From: Candidatus Aciduliprofundum sp.
GTDB lineage: Archaea > Thermoplasmatota > Thermoplasmata > Thermoplasmatales > Aciduliprofundaceae
Assembly: GCA_015520565.1 (NCBI GenBank)
Contig: WAPW01000006.1
Coordinates: forward strand, 1 to 55,755
Direction: 5' to 3'
DNA length: 55,755 nt
Each line of letters begins with the position of its first letter. The stretch's first letter is position 1. The notes beneath the pieces were generated by a model. The model was not told the DNA's origin. It made no database searches and saw only the letters and a program-made list of their open reading frames with translations. A program made the translations under genes and the position numbers. Shown piece by piece: positions 28,311 through 37,471 of this stretch.

Positions 28311-29150
28311 ATGAAAATGATTGATGTTAGTTTAAATTCTGAGCTTTTTAGAATTCCAGCTGGTAGGGTAGCTGAGATTGTTATCGTTGTATCAAATAAA
28401 GGTGATAAAAAGGAGAAGATTACATTTAAGATTGCATCAGAATTGCATATGAAGCAGCCAGATTTAGAATGGAGCTTTCATATAATTGGAGCAGAAAAAG
28501 AAGATGTGCATCTCCTAGTAACCACGGAAGAAAATAAAGAGCTTGAGTACGAGCTTCAAGTGCAGCCGCACAAGAGGAAGGAAATTTATGTGAATATAAC
28601 CGCCCCAAGAGCCGCCGAAATTGGAGATTACGGAATATTCAAATTTGAAGTTATTCATTCTGAGGGTTTATGGAGCAAGGATGTAAGGATAAACATAGAA
28701 GCTGCCATTGTAGCTGTTAAAACCACAATAGGACAAGAGGTAAAAGTGGCAAGAGAAATAGGCATGAAGGCAAAAATTCATGAATGGAAGGAAATATTTT
28801 CCGTTCTTGCCCCCTATGATTTAAAGGGCTATGTATTTGTTGAAACTTCTAGACCTGACAAGGTTCTATCGCTCATAAGAGGAATAAAAGATGCAAAAGG
28901 AGTAGTTAAAGGAGAAATGCACATTGAGGAGATAAAGCATTATCTTACTCCAACTCCAAAGATACATCGCATCTCCGTAGGAGATATCGTAGAGCTTGTT
29001 GAAGGACCATTCAAAGGAGAGCATGCTAAAGTGATGCAAATTGACGAGGCAAAAAATGAAATAACGGTTGAGCTTTTTGAGGCAATGGTGCCTATACCAA
29101 TAACCGTTAAAGCAGAAGCTGTTAGGCTATTAGAAAAGGAAGGTGAGTAA
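28311..29150 (+). CDS. spt5: Transcription elongation factor Spt5/NusG with N-terminal Ig/NEW3-like extension
   Basis: NGN domain and KOW ([22 protein letters not shown]) from about aa 132; about 130 aa beta-rich N-terminal extension. Confidence 0.88.
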   Translation: MKMIDVSLNSELFRIPAGRVAEIVIVVSNKGDKKEKITFKIASELHMKQPDLEWSFHIIGAEKEDVHLLVTTEENKELEYELQVQPHKRKEIYVNITAPRAAEIGDYGIFKFEVIHSEGLWSKDVRINIEAAIVAVKTTIGQEVKVAREIGMKAKIHEWKEIFSVLAPYDLKGYVFVETSRPDKVLSLIRGIKDAKGVVKGEMHIEEIKHYLTPTPKIHRISVGDIVELVEGPFKGEHAKVMQIDEAKNEITVELFEAMVPIPITVKAEAVRLLEKEGE

Positions 29151-29151
29151 T

Positions 29152-29628
29152 ATGGGACAAGTAATAGAAGTGTTAGTTGAAGGCGGAAAAGCCACTCCGG
29201 GACCTCCCTTGGGTCCAGCTCTTGGTCCTATGGGAGTTAATGTTGCGCAAGTAGTTAAGGCTATAAATGAAAAAACGAAGGATTACGCTGGAATGCAAGT
29301 ACCTGTAAAGATTGACATAGACCCAAAAACAAAGGAATATACCATAACTGTGGGAACTCCACCCACGAGCGCACTCATAAAGAAGGAGCTAGGTATAGAG
29401 AAGGGCTCCGGAAATGCAAGAACAGACAAAGTTGGAGATTTGAGCTTAGAGCAGGTAGTTAAGATTGCAAAGATGAAGAAGGATAATTCCCTATCTTACG
29501 ATATTAAAGGTGTAGTTCTAGAAGTTTTGGGGACATGCGTCTCTATGGGAGTAACTGTGGAAGGCAAAGACCCTAGAGAGGTGCAAAAGCTTATAAAGAA
29601 TAACGAAATCACCCTACCTAACTTGTAG
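29152..29628 (+). CDS. rpl11p: 50S ribosomal protein L11
   Basis: [21 protein letters not shown]. Confidence 0.97.
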   Translation: MGQVIEVLVEGGKATPGPPLGPALGPMGVNVAQVVKAINEKTKDYAGMQVPVKIDIDPKTKEYTITVGTPPTSALIKKELGIEKGSGNARTDKVGDLSLEQVVKIAKMKKDNSLSYDIKGVVLEVLGTCVSMGVTVEGKDPREVQKLIKNNEITLPNL

Positions 29629-29655
29629 GAGAGCCGAGGGCTCGCTTACTACAAG
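29622..29655 (+). promoter_or_regulatory. Candidate L1-binding mRNA element: two stacked stems with asymmetric internal loop
   Basis: CTTGTAG(29622-29628)-GA-GAGCC-GAG-GGCTC-GCTTA-CTACAAG(29649-29655): perfect 7-bp and 5-bp helices; 3' arm abuts the L1 SD AAGGAGGTG. Confidence 0.6.
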
Positions 29656-29666
29656 GAGGTGTTCAA

Positions 29667-30308
29667 TTGCAAGATAATATCGTAGCTGCCGTGAAGGAGG
29701 CAATAGAAAAGTCGAAAGAGAGAAAGTTTTTAGAGAGTGTAGATTTGGCCATAAATTTAAAGGATGTTGATTTGAGCATTCCTAAGAATAGGATAAATGA
29801 GGAGGTTCTCTTACCATATGGCAGGGGCAAGAAGATAAAAATAGGGGTATTTGCTTCGGGAGAAACTGCATTAAAAGCAAAGAATTGTGCCGATTTGGTA
29901 ATTGCTCCTGAAGAGATTGATAAACTTGCGGAAGATAAGAGAAAAGCAAGGAAAATAGCAAATCAATACGATTTCTTCCTTGCAGAAGCCCCTCTCATGG
30001 GGAAGATAGGTAAGAGCTTGGGTATAATCTTGGGTCCTCGTGGAAAGATGCCAAAACCTTTGCCTCCTGGTGCGGATCCATGCCCATTGGTAGAGAGATT
30101 AAAGAAAACTGTGAGAATGCGCTCAAGAGATAAGAGGACTTTCCATGTGGCTGTGGGCACAAAGGATATGGAGCCAGAAAAAATTGCAGAGAACATAGAG
30201 GAAGTAATAAAGAGATTGGAAACAAAGCTTGAAAGAGGACTGCAGAACATAGATAGTGTGTATGTGAAAACAACTATGGGCCCTGCAGTAAAGATAAAAT
30301 TGAGGTGA
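29667..30308 (+). CDS. rpl1p: 50S ribosomal protein L1 (TTG start)
   Basis: LGPRGKMPKPLPPGAD, KTTMGPAVKIK; SD AAGGAGGTG with TTG start at 29667. Confidence 0.96.
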   Translation: MQDNIVAAVKEAIEKSKERKFLESVDLAINLKDVDLSIPKNRINEEVLLPYGRGKKIKIGVFASGETALKAKNCADLVIAPEEIDKLAEDKRKARKIANQYDFFLAEAPLMGKIGKSLGIILGPRGKMPKPLPPGADPCPLVERLKKTVRMRSRDKRTFHVAVGTKDMEPEKIAENIEEVIKRLETKLERGLQNIDSVYVKTTMGPAVKIKLR

Positions 30309-30313
30309 GTTAG

Positions 30314-31315
30314 ATGTCTCATGTTGCACCTTGGAAATATAAATTCGTGGACAAGCTTGCTAAGCTCGCAGAGGAATATCCAGTGGTGGGTATAGTTAAT
30401 ATAAACAACATTCCCGCGGCTCAAATGCAAAAGATGAGAAGAAATCTAAAAGATAAAGCCGTGTTTATTGTAGGCAAGAATAGATTGATTAAATTAGCCC
30501 TTGAAAAAGCAAATAAAAAGAATATAAAGGACCTTGCAAATTACATTGAGGGACAAACAGGTATAATTTTCACAAATATAAATGCATTTAAGCTTGAAAA
30601 ATTGATGGAAGAAACCCAGACAAAAGCCCCGGCAAAGGGTGGCGAAATTGCTCCTGAGGATATAATTGTGCATGCTGGAGAAACACCCTTCAAGCCAGGC
30701 CCTATGATTAGCGAGTTCCAAAAGGTTGGATTACCAGCTGCTGTACAAAAGGGAAAGATTGTGATAAGGAAGGATACCGTGCTAGTTAAGAAGGGAGAGG
30801 TAATAAGCAAAGATGTAGCTCAAGTTCTCACTAAGCTTGAAATTTATCCCATGACAGTTGGCTTGGATTTGAGAGCTGCCTATGAGGATGAAATGGTATT
30901 TCCCAAGGATGTTCTCCATGTGGATACAGAGAAGGTCTATGGAGATGTGCTAAATGCAATACAGTATGCTATGAATCTTAGCGTAAATGCGGCATATCCA
31001 ACCAAGCTAACGATGCCTATGCTCATAGGCAAAGCCGCAAGAGATGCAATGAATCTCGCAATAAACGGAGGCATAGTGAACAAATTCACATCAGAGCATA
31101 TACTTAGGAAGGCGTATATGGAGATGCTCTCCCTTGCCTCTGCGCTTAGCGATGGTTTAGATGATGAGTTGAAAAATTTAATATCCAATAGGCAAATCCC
31201 GCCTTCAAATGAAGAAGGCAAGAAAGAAGAAAAAGTAGAGGAAAAGAAAGAAGAGGAGGAAGAAGAAAATAAGGAAGAAGAGGCCATTTCAGGCCTTGGA
31301 GCCCTATTTGGATAA
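30314..31315 (+). CDS. rpl10p: 50S ribosomal protein L10 (archaeal P0)
   Basis: P0-like N-terminus; acidic tail ending [13 protein letters not shown]. Confidence 0.96.
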   Translation: MSHVAPWKYKFVDKLAKLAEEYPVVGIVNINNIPAAQMQKMRRNLKDKAVFIVGKNRLIKLALEKANKKNIKDLANYIEGQTGIIFTNINAFKLEKLMEETQTKAPAKGGEIAPEDIIVHAGETPFKPGPMISEFQKVGLPAAVQKGKIVIRKDTVLVKKGEVISKDVAQVLTKLEIYPMTVGLDLRAAYEDEMVFPKDVLHVDTEKVYGDVLNAIQYAMNLSVNAAYPTKLTMPMLIGKAARDAMNLAINGGIVNKFTSEHILRKAYMEMLSLASALSDGLDDELKNLISNRQIPPSNEEGKKEEKVEEKKEEEEEENKEEEAISGLGALFG

Positions 31316-31329
31316 AAGAAAAAGGAGGT

Positions 31330-31653
31330 ATGAAAATGGAATATGTGTATAGTGCCCTGATCCTGCATTCGCTGGGAAAGGAAATAAATGAGGATGCAAT
31401 AGCAAACATAATAAAAGCTGCTGGAGCAGAGCCAGATATGGCTAGGATAAAGGCATTGGTATCTGCACTAAGCGAGATAGACATTGATGAGGCAATAAAG
31501 AACGCAGCATTTGCACCAGTAGCAGCAGCGCCTGCAGCCGCAGCACCTAGCGGAGAGAAGGAAGAAAAGAAAGAGGAAGAGAAAAAGGAAGAGGAAGAAG
31601 AGGAAAAGAAAGAAGAGGAAGCTATAGCAGGTCTCGGAGCACTCTTCGGATAA
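31330..31653 (+). CDS. rpl12p: 50S ribosomal protein L12 (P1-type)
   Basis: [22 protein letters not shown]; acidic tail ending [13 protein letters not shown]. Confidence 0.96.
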   Translation: MKMEYVYSALILHSLGKEINEDAIANIIKAAGAEPDMARIKALVSALSEIDIDEAIKNAAFAPVAAAPAAAAPSGEKEEKKEEEKKEEEEEEKKEEEAIAGLGALFG

Positions 31654-31664
31654 ACGGTGAGTAA

Positions 31665-31817
31665 ATGCATAAGATTCTCACCTATACCCTTCTTTACTTT
31701 ATACCCATAGTGCTTATAGGGTATGGGATTTGGCAGAATATACTCGCATTAATTGTAGGTATATCTTGGATGGCATCATCATTCTTGCTATTTGAAATAC
31801 CAAAACATACTGATTAA
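31665..31817 (+). CDS. Putative 50-aa membrane protein
   Basis: Own translation: MHKILTYTLLYFIPIVLIGYGIWQNILALIVGISWMASSFLLFEIPKHTD; two TM segments; absent from ORF track; GGTGAG upstream. Confidence 0.6.
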   Translation: MHKILTYTLLYFIPIVLIGYGIWQNILALIVGISWMASSFLLFEIPKHTD

Positions 31818-32269
31818 TCCAATATTTTTGAAATTTTATCTCCATAATAATGCAGATTTTTTACAGCCATACCGCTTTTTTTAGATACCATATCATTTGC
31901 ATCCATCAAGGCAATTCCCACAGCAAGAGCTTTTTTATACTTCTCATCTCTAACATAAACGGCATCTCCCTCTCTCACATTAGGGTCTGCATCCACTATA
32001 CCTGCTGCAAAAATATTGGCTCCGTTTAAAACATGCTTAACGGCACCCATATCCACGGTAACATAACTATGCTCAATGGGATGCTGGAGAAGGAGAAGCA
32101 CCGTTGGATAGCACTTTCCTTCGTAAAAGAAATAGGAAGGTAAGCCATCCACAAGAATTACATTCTGCTCATTTTCCACAATTTCGTATGTCCCTTCAAC
32201 CCATATATCCATGGCAAGATATTTTTTTATCTCTTTAATCTTCTTCTTTTTAAGATGGTACCTTTTCAC
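31814..32269 (-). CDS. PUA domain-containing protein
   Basis: VTVDMGAVKHVLNGANIFAAGIVDADPNVREGDAVYVRDE is a canonical PUA domain. Confidence 0.9.
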   Translation of the reverse strand: MKRYHLKKKKIKEIKKYLAMDIWVEGTYEIVENEQNVILVDGLPSYFFYEGKCYPTVLLLLQHPIEHSYVTVDMGAVKHVLNGANIFAAGIVDADPNVREGDAVYVRDEKYKKALAVGIALMDANDMVSKKSGMAVKNLHYYGDKISKILD

Positions 32270-34019
32270 TCATTTTCACCTCTTCCAATCTTTCTAAAGC
32301 CAATTCTGAACCCATACCCGCTGCAATTTCCAAATATTTAATTCCTTTTTTAATTTTTCCCAATGCAATATAGGATTCTCCAAGAAAGTAGTAGCTTTCC
32401 TTTGTCTTTATATCCATAAATATCTCAATAGCTTTCTCATATTTCCCATTATTCAATAGCGTTGCCCCTATGCGCATAATATATTCCCTATCATTCAAAT
32501 CAAGTGAAAATTTGGAGTTATTAATTAAGAATTCTACAAATTTTTTCTCCCTTTTAAATTTCTCTGTGTTGTATTTATTTGCAATTTTCAATGCCTCTTC
32601 ATATCTTCCAAGGGCCTCAAGTGCCAAACATTTCATATAATCTATATCCTCCGAGCTTTCTTCAATTTTCAAAATTTCTTCATATTTCCCAAGTTTGTAG
32701 AGAATATTTGCCCTTGTTAGATTATCAACGATTTCCAAAGTTTCCTTGTATTTTCCCATCTTTATGTATATCCTTGCTTTCTCCTCAGAATTCCCATATT
32801 TTAGAGCTTCTTCATAATATTTTAAGGATTCTGCATTATAGCCAAGGTATGAGTATATATCACCCAGCAATTCAAATGCTTTTATATGATTCTCAATTTT
32901 AACGGCCATCTTGAGAGACTCTATTGCCTCCTCATACCTTTCAAGCTTATAGAGCGTGTAGCCACGCCAGTACCAAGTATCTGCATACTCAGAATTCAAC
33001 TCTATTGCTCTCTCTAAAGAATCAAGAGCTTCTTCGTAATGGCCCAAAGAGGATAGGGCATGGCCCTTGGCATGCCAAGCATAATCAAATTTTGGATTGA
33101 TTTTTAAAGCTCTTTCGTGGAAGGGTATGGATTGCCTGTGCATGCCCATTTTATCCAAGGCATTACCTATGTTGTTCCATCCAATCTCATATTCTGAATT
33201 TATGCTCACCGATTTCATAAAATATGGAATAGATTCCATATATTTTCCCAGATTGTAAAGGGCATTTCCAAGATTGTTCCAAGTAACTTCGTCCCTAGCA
33301 TCAATTTGCAAGGCCTTCCAGTAATAAAAAACTGCATTGCTTAGATTTCCCAATGTGTGCTCCAAATATCCTAAATTGTACCAAGCTTCCCTATAACCCT
33401 GATTTATACTTGTTGCTCTTTCATAGCATTCCCTCGCCTTCACATAGTTTCCTAAAGAGAAATAAAGAAAACCCAAATTGTTCCAAGCTTCCTCATTTTT
33501 CTCATTTATTTCTATGGCTTCTTGATATGCTTTCAATGCCTCTTCATATTTCTCCATACCAAGATATATGTTGCCAAGAACAACCAAATATGCATCGTCC
33601 CGGTTTTTCCCTATTAGCCCCTTTATTATTTTCTCCGCATCCTTAAAATATCCACATTCTGCAAGAACTATTGAAGATAGGTACAAAAATTCATCATTAT
33701 CAAATTTTTTTAATCCTTCAAAAATTATCCTTTTCGCCTTCCTTTTCTTTCCAATCCTTGCATAGGTGCTAGCAAGGGATATATAGGCACTTTGAAATGC
33801 AGGATTCAAGGACAAAACTCTCTCGTATGCATTTATCGCCTCGCTATAATTTCTATTTTCAAAATAAGCATTTCCAAGATAGAACCAGAGCTCGTAATTC
33901 TCTGGCTCATCCTTCACTTTATTTTTAAAATAAGCGATGGCTTCATCGTAATAACCCTCAGAGATTAATTCTAAACCTCGCAGATGATTCTCAGGCACAA
34001 TACAATTAATGCTTTTCAT
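32250..34019 (-). CDS. Tetratricopeptide repeat protein (589 aa)
   Basis: Many consecutive 34-residue TPRs (e.g. EEAWNNLGFLYFSLGNYVKARECYERATSIN). Confidence 0.95.
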   Translation of the reverse strand: MKSINCIVPENHLRGLELISEGYYDEAIAYFKNKVKDEPENYELWFYLGNAYFENRNYSEAINAYERVLSLNPAFQSAYISLASTYARIGKKRKAKRIIFEGLKKFDNDEFLYLSSIVLAECGYFKDAEKIIKGLIGKNRDDAYLVVLGNIYLGMEKYEEALKAYQEAIEINEKNEEAWNNLGFLYFSLGNYVKARECYERATSINQGYREAWYNLGYLEHTLGNLSNAVFYYWKALQIDARDEVTWNNLGNALYNLGKYMESIPYFMKSVSINSEYEIGWNNIGNALDKMGMHRQSIPFHERALKINPKFDYAWHAKGHALSSLGHYEEALDSLERAIELNSEYADTWYWRGYTLYKLERYEEAIESLKMAVKIENHIKAFELLGDIYSYLGYNAESLKYYEEALKYGNSEEKARIYIKMGKYKETLEIVDNLTRANILYKLGKYEEILKIEESSEDIDYMKCLALEALGRYEEALKIANKYNTEKFKREKKFVEFLINNSKFSLDLNDREYIMRIGATLLNNGKYEKAIEIFMDIKTKESYYFLGESYIALGKIKKGIKYLEIAAGMGSELALERLEEVKMSEKVPS

Positions 34020-34353
34020 TTAATAATCTTTTCTTTACAATGAATATTATAGCTAATGCAGTCAATGTTGCAAGAAAATCAACAGTCCAATCCATTGGGT
34101 CACAGTGTCTTCCGGGCACAAAGTACTGGTGAAATTCATCAGTAGCAGCATATAGAGCAACAAAGATTAGGGTGTGATAATAATTCTTAAAGAAGAGATA
34201 GGCAGATATAGCATAGCCGAAATACAAAATAAAGTGAAATAAAGATGAATAAGGAGTTACCTGACTAGGAATATCCTTTCCCGGAGTGGCCGAGAGGGCA
34301 AAGATAAATAGAGAATAAAGAAATAGGATAATCAAATACTTACTTCTTCCCAT
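34006..34353 (-). CDS. VanZ-like family membrane protein
   Basis: DEFHQYFVPGRHCDPMDWTVDFLA motif. Confidence 0.87.
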   Translation of the reverse strand: MGRSKYLIILFLYSLFIFALSATPGKDIPSQVTPYSSLFHFILYFGYAISAYLFFKNYYHTLIFVALYAATDEFHQYFVPGRHCDPMDWTVDFLATLTALAIIFIVKKRLLNEKH

Positions 34354-35020
34354 ATTTTCTTAACCCCATCTTGTATGCCCTGCGAGTGATGTGAACTCCA
34401 ACTATGAGGAGTACATAGAGGGATACTAGAAGGAGAGAGAGCCATAAGCCCGGGCCTCTCACATATCTTCCAAAGAGAGCCGTAGGTGTATCTTTTACTG
34501 CTGAGATTAGTATTGTTTTATTACCAATGCTCAAATTTATAGTATAAATTCCTCTTGATAAATTCAATTGAATATAATAGAATGTTGCATTGTCCTTCAC
34601 TACTCCTGATACATTACCCCTCTCCACCACCCGATGCATAGTTTGGTCCATAACAGAGTAATTCAAAGATGAGTTCGTTGTTTCATTGTATCTAGTAGTT
34701 ATGTTGAACTGTGCATTCATATTTGTAGTTGAATATGGCTCTATGGTAACTTTAAAACCATCCTTTGCAAAAGTCCCTTGGGGCACATCACTAACATGAT
34801 AAGAAAATGCCAAGAAGAAGAGCATTACTCCAACAATTATTGCGATAGAACCGTATATACCTCTCTCTTTACTCTTCCAAACACCAAGGAATTTGAAAAT
34901 TAAAAATACAAATACGGGAGATATTATAGTTAAAATCCAAATATTCATTGAACCGAAAATTACAGCTACTGAGATTGCAAGCCCTATAAGGGGTTTCCCG
35001 TACTTCTTCCAATTATCCAT
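34340..35020 (-). CDS. Hypothetical membrane protein with extracytoplasmic domain
   Basis: N-terminal three TM segments, central soluble beta-rich domain, C-terminal TM. Confidence 0.65.
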   Translation of the reverse strand: MDNWKKYGKPLIGLAISVAVIFGSMNIWILTIISPVFVFLIFKFLGVWKSKERGIYGSIAIIVGVMLFFLAFSYHVSDVPQGTFAKDGFKVTIEPYSTTNMNAQFNITTRYNETTNSSLNYSVMDQTMHRVVERGNVSGVVKDNATFYYIQLNLSRGIYTINLSIGNKTILISAVKDTPTALFGRYVRGPGLWLSLLLVSLYVLLIVGVHITRRAYKMGLRKYGKK

Positions 35021-35059
35021 GGCCTTGATTAAGTATAAGTGGTATTTAAAATATCCTCT

Positions 35060-37471
35060 CTATAACCGCTTTATTCTTGATGTCCCATTTACCTTTTCCA
35101 CATGGTAAACAGTATTTGCAAGGTTCATCAGTTCTTTCTCGTGGCTCACGATTATTATCTGATCAGTATCCATCTTATCAAACACATCCTTCAATTTGTA
35201 AAGCTGGTCTTTGCTAAATCCATCGGTTGGCTCGTCAAGTATTAGCATATGAGATTCTAAATTCAAGCTTCTCTTAACCATGGTGTTTAAAGCTAATCTA
35301 TAAGCAAGGGCTATAGATGTTCTTTCACCGCCGCTTAAGGAGTATATGGGCATATCAAATCTCTGGTATCTAACAATGGGCTTGAAATCTTCATCAATCG
35401 TAGCTTCATACTCGCTCTCCCCCATAATCTCATGGAACCAATCCTCAAATAATTGCCTAAATTCTTCATTTATGGCAAGCAATCTCAATCTCTCTATATC
35501 TTCCAAGGCAGGTGCTAACTCATCCTTTAGCCATTCTCCAAACTCGGCACGCTTCTTATAAATTTTAATCTCCTCTCGGAGCTTTTCAATCAATTTCCTC
35601 TTCTTATTAATTTCATTTCTCAACTCTTCAACTCTTTTTACTTTCTCCTCCTTTGCTCTCTTTACAGAGCTCAATTTCCCTTCAATCTCCCTGTATTCTT
35701 CGCTAAGCTTGTTAAATATATCATTGCTATAATTCAAAGAGCTTAGCTCTTTGCTCTTCTCTTCCAACTCTTTCTCCATCTCCTCAATCTGAAGCTGATA
35801 ATCTTTTACCTCCTCAATTATTTTATTCTCCCTCTCCACACTCCTTTTCAGAGCATTGTACTCTTTCCAAATATTTCTCAATTTTTCAACCTCAGAATTA
35901 ATATTGCTCAATTCCTCGCTTACCTTTTTCTTCTCTTCTTCGTCAAAGCTTGGCATATTTCTCTCTTCAATTTTTATTTCCTTCTCCGCTTCTTTGCCCT
36001 CCTTTATCAAATTCTCTATATTCTTTATTCTCTCCTCAGTCGCAGATAGTTCCCTAGAATTTTCTTGCAACTCCCTTATTTTTCCCTCAAGCTCGCGCAT
36101 CTCTTTTTTTATCTTTACATCAGAAGCATTCGCCCTTTTGAGTTCTTCTTTTTTATTCTCAATCTTAGAAATTGTCTCACTAATCAATTTCTTCTTATGC
36201 TCCTCAGTGAGAGGTCTCTTACACTTGGGGCAAACTGCACCCAGAGATTTATAATCTTCAAGCTCTTTGCTAAGCTCCTCTATCTTTGTGTTTATAGCAG
36301 CAATTACTCCCCTTATCTCACTCCTCTTCTCTTCCAACTCTTTCTTCTTATTCTCCAACTCTTCAAGTTTTGCAATTTTATTTCTCAACTCATCTCTCTT
36401 TGAGTACAATTTCTCCAATTCTCCTTTTAGCTCTTCCGCCTTCTTTACCTTATCCTTCAAGACCCTTATTCGCTCTTGGGCCTTTTTGAATTTTATCTCC
36501 TTATCCATTATATCCTTGAGCTTTCTTTGCAATTCATCTCTCATTTTTTCAGCACTCTCATATCTTAGCGCTTCATTCTCCATACTCTTCATCTTTTCTT
36601 TCATAGCCCTAAGATCTTCAAGCTCCTTATTCGCTTTATTCAAATTCTCTTTGAACCCAGAAATTCTAGCTTTGAGCTTTTCAATATCTCTGCGGAGATT
36701 CTCATACCTATCCCTTAATTCTACGATCTCTTTCCATTCTTTGCTCTTTCTCGCGTACTCCTTTTCATATTGGGATATTTTCTCATTCAGCTCTTTTATC
36801 TCTTCCTCAATTTCTTTTATCTCCCTTTCTTTTTCTTCAAGCTCATTTTCTATCCTTCCAATCTCGTCCTCCTTGCTCTCAACAATTCCATACTCTGAGA
36901 CCAAATCCTTGGAAACTATTCCAATATTCTCTCTCGCAACTTTGTACTCATCAAGCCTAAATATTCTGCGAATCACATCTAATCGCTCTTCTTCCTTCTT
37001 CCCAGTGCCCTCTAAAATTACCTTCATCATCTCTTGAGGTGTGTAAATTGCATACTTTACCACAGGCAAGGATTTTCTCTTGCTTGAACCAACATCAATG
37101 CCCATTAACTTTAAAACATAGTTTCTAACATCGCTCGCTGTTAATTTCACAACCCCCTCTGGTGTCTCAACTTCCGATTCTGTATTGCTTATGCCCTTGC
37201 CCTTCGCCTCCAAAACTCTTCTTATTTTGTACTCCTTCTCACCATGCTCAAAAATTATCTCTACGAATCCCCTATTTGTGCCCTTGCGCAGTAAGCTTCT
37301 GTAAAAATCTGGAGTGGAGTTGCCAAACAGGGCAAAATCAATGGACATTAGAATTGTAGTCTTTCCACTTCCTATATCCCCCTCAAAGAGAGTTATGCCC
37401 TTTCCCAATTCTATTTCTTGATCTTCATAGCTCCTTATGTTATGGAGATGAATCTTCCGTATTATCATCAT
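35060..37471 (-). CDS. rad50: DNA double-strand break repair ATPase Rad50
   Basis: Walker A GDIGSGKTTIL, zinc hook CPKC in the coiled coil, SLSGGERTSIALAYRLAL signature, LDEPTDGF. Confidence 0.97.
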   Translation of the reverse strand: MMIIRKIHLHNIRSYEDQEIELGKGITLFEGDIGSGKTTILMSIDFALFGNSTPDFYRSLLRKGTNRGFVEIIFEHGEKEYKIRRVLEAKGKGISNTESEVETPEGVVKLTASDVRNYVLKLMGIDVGSSKRKSLPVVKYAIYTPQEMMKVILEGTGKKEEERLDVIRRIFRLDEYKVARENIGIVSKDLVSEYGIVESKEDEIGRIENELEEKEREIKEIEEEIKELNEKISQYEKEYARKSKEWKEIVELRDRYENLRRDIEKLKARISGFKENLNKANKELEDLRAMKEKMKSMENEALRYESAEKMRDELQRKLKDIMDKEIKFKKAQERIRVLKDKVKKAEELKGELEKLYSKRDELRNKIAKLEELENKKKELEEKRSEIRGVIAAINTKIEELSKELEDYKSLGAVCPKCKRPLTEEHKKKLISETISKIENKKEELKRANASDVKIKKEMRELEGKIRELQENSRELSATEERIKNIENLIKEGKEAEKEIKIEERNMPSFDEEEKKKVSEELSNINSEVEKLRNIWKEYNALKRSVERENKIIEEVKDYQLQIEEMEKELEEKSKELSSLNYSNDIFNKLSEEYREIEGKLSSVKRAKEEKVKRVEELRNEINKKRKLIEKLREEIKIYKKRAEFGEWLKDELAPALEDIERLRLLAINEEFRQLFEDWFHEIMGESEYEATIDEDFKPIVRYQRFDMPIYSLSGGERTSIALAYRLALNTMVKRSLNLESHMLILDEPTDGFSKDQLYKLKDVFDKMDTDQIIIVSHEKELMNLANTVYHVEKVNGTSRIKRL

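Noticed and set aside
30937-31670. Ser/Phe-rich minus-strand ORFs opposite L10/L12
   Set aside because: Mirror of purine-rich acidic tails (GAAGAG repeats); not a real protein or repeat array.
35346-37037. Long Ser/Phe-rich plus-strand ORFs (e.g. 36267-37037, 256 aa)
   Set aside because: Antisense shadows of the Glu/Lys-rich Rad50 coiled coil; low-complexity translation with no recognisable domain.
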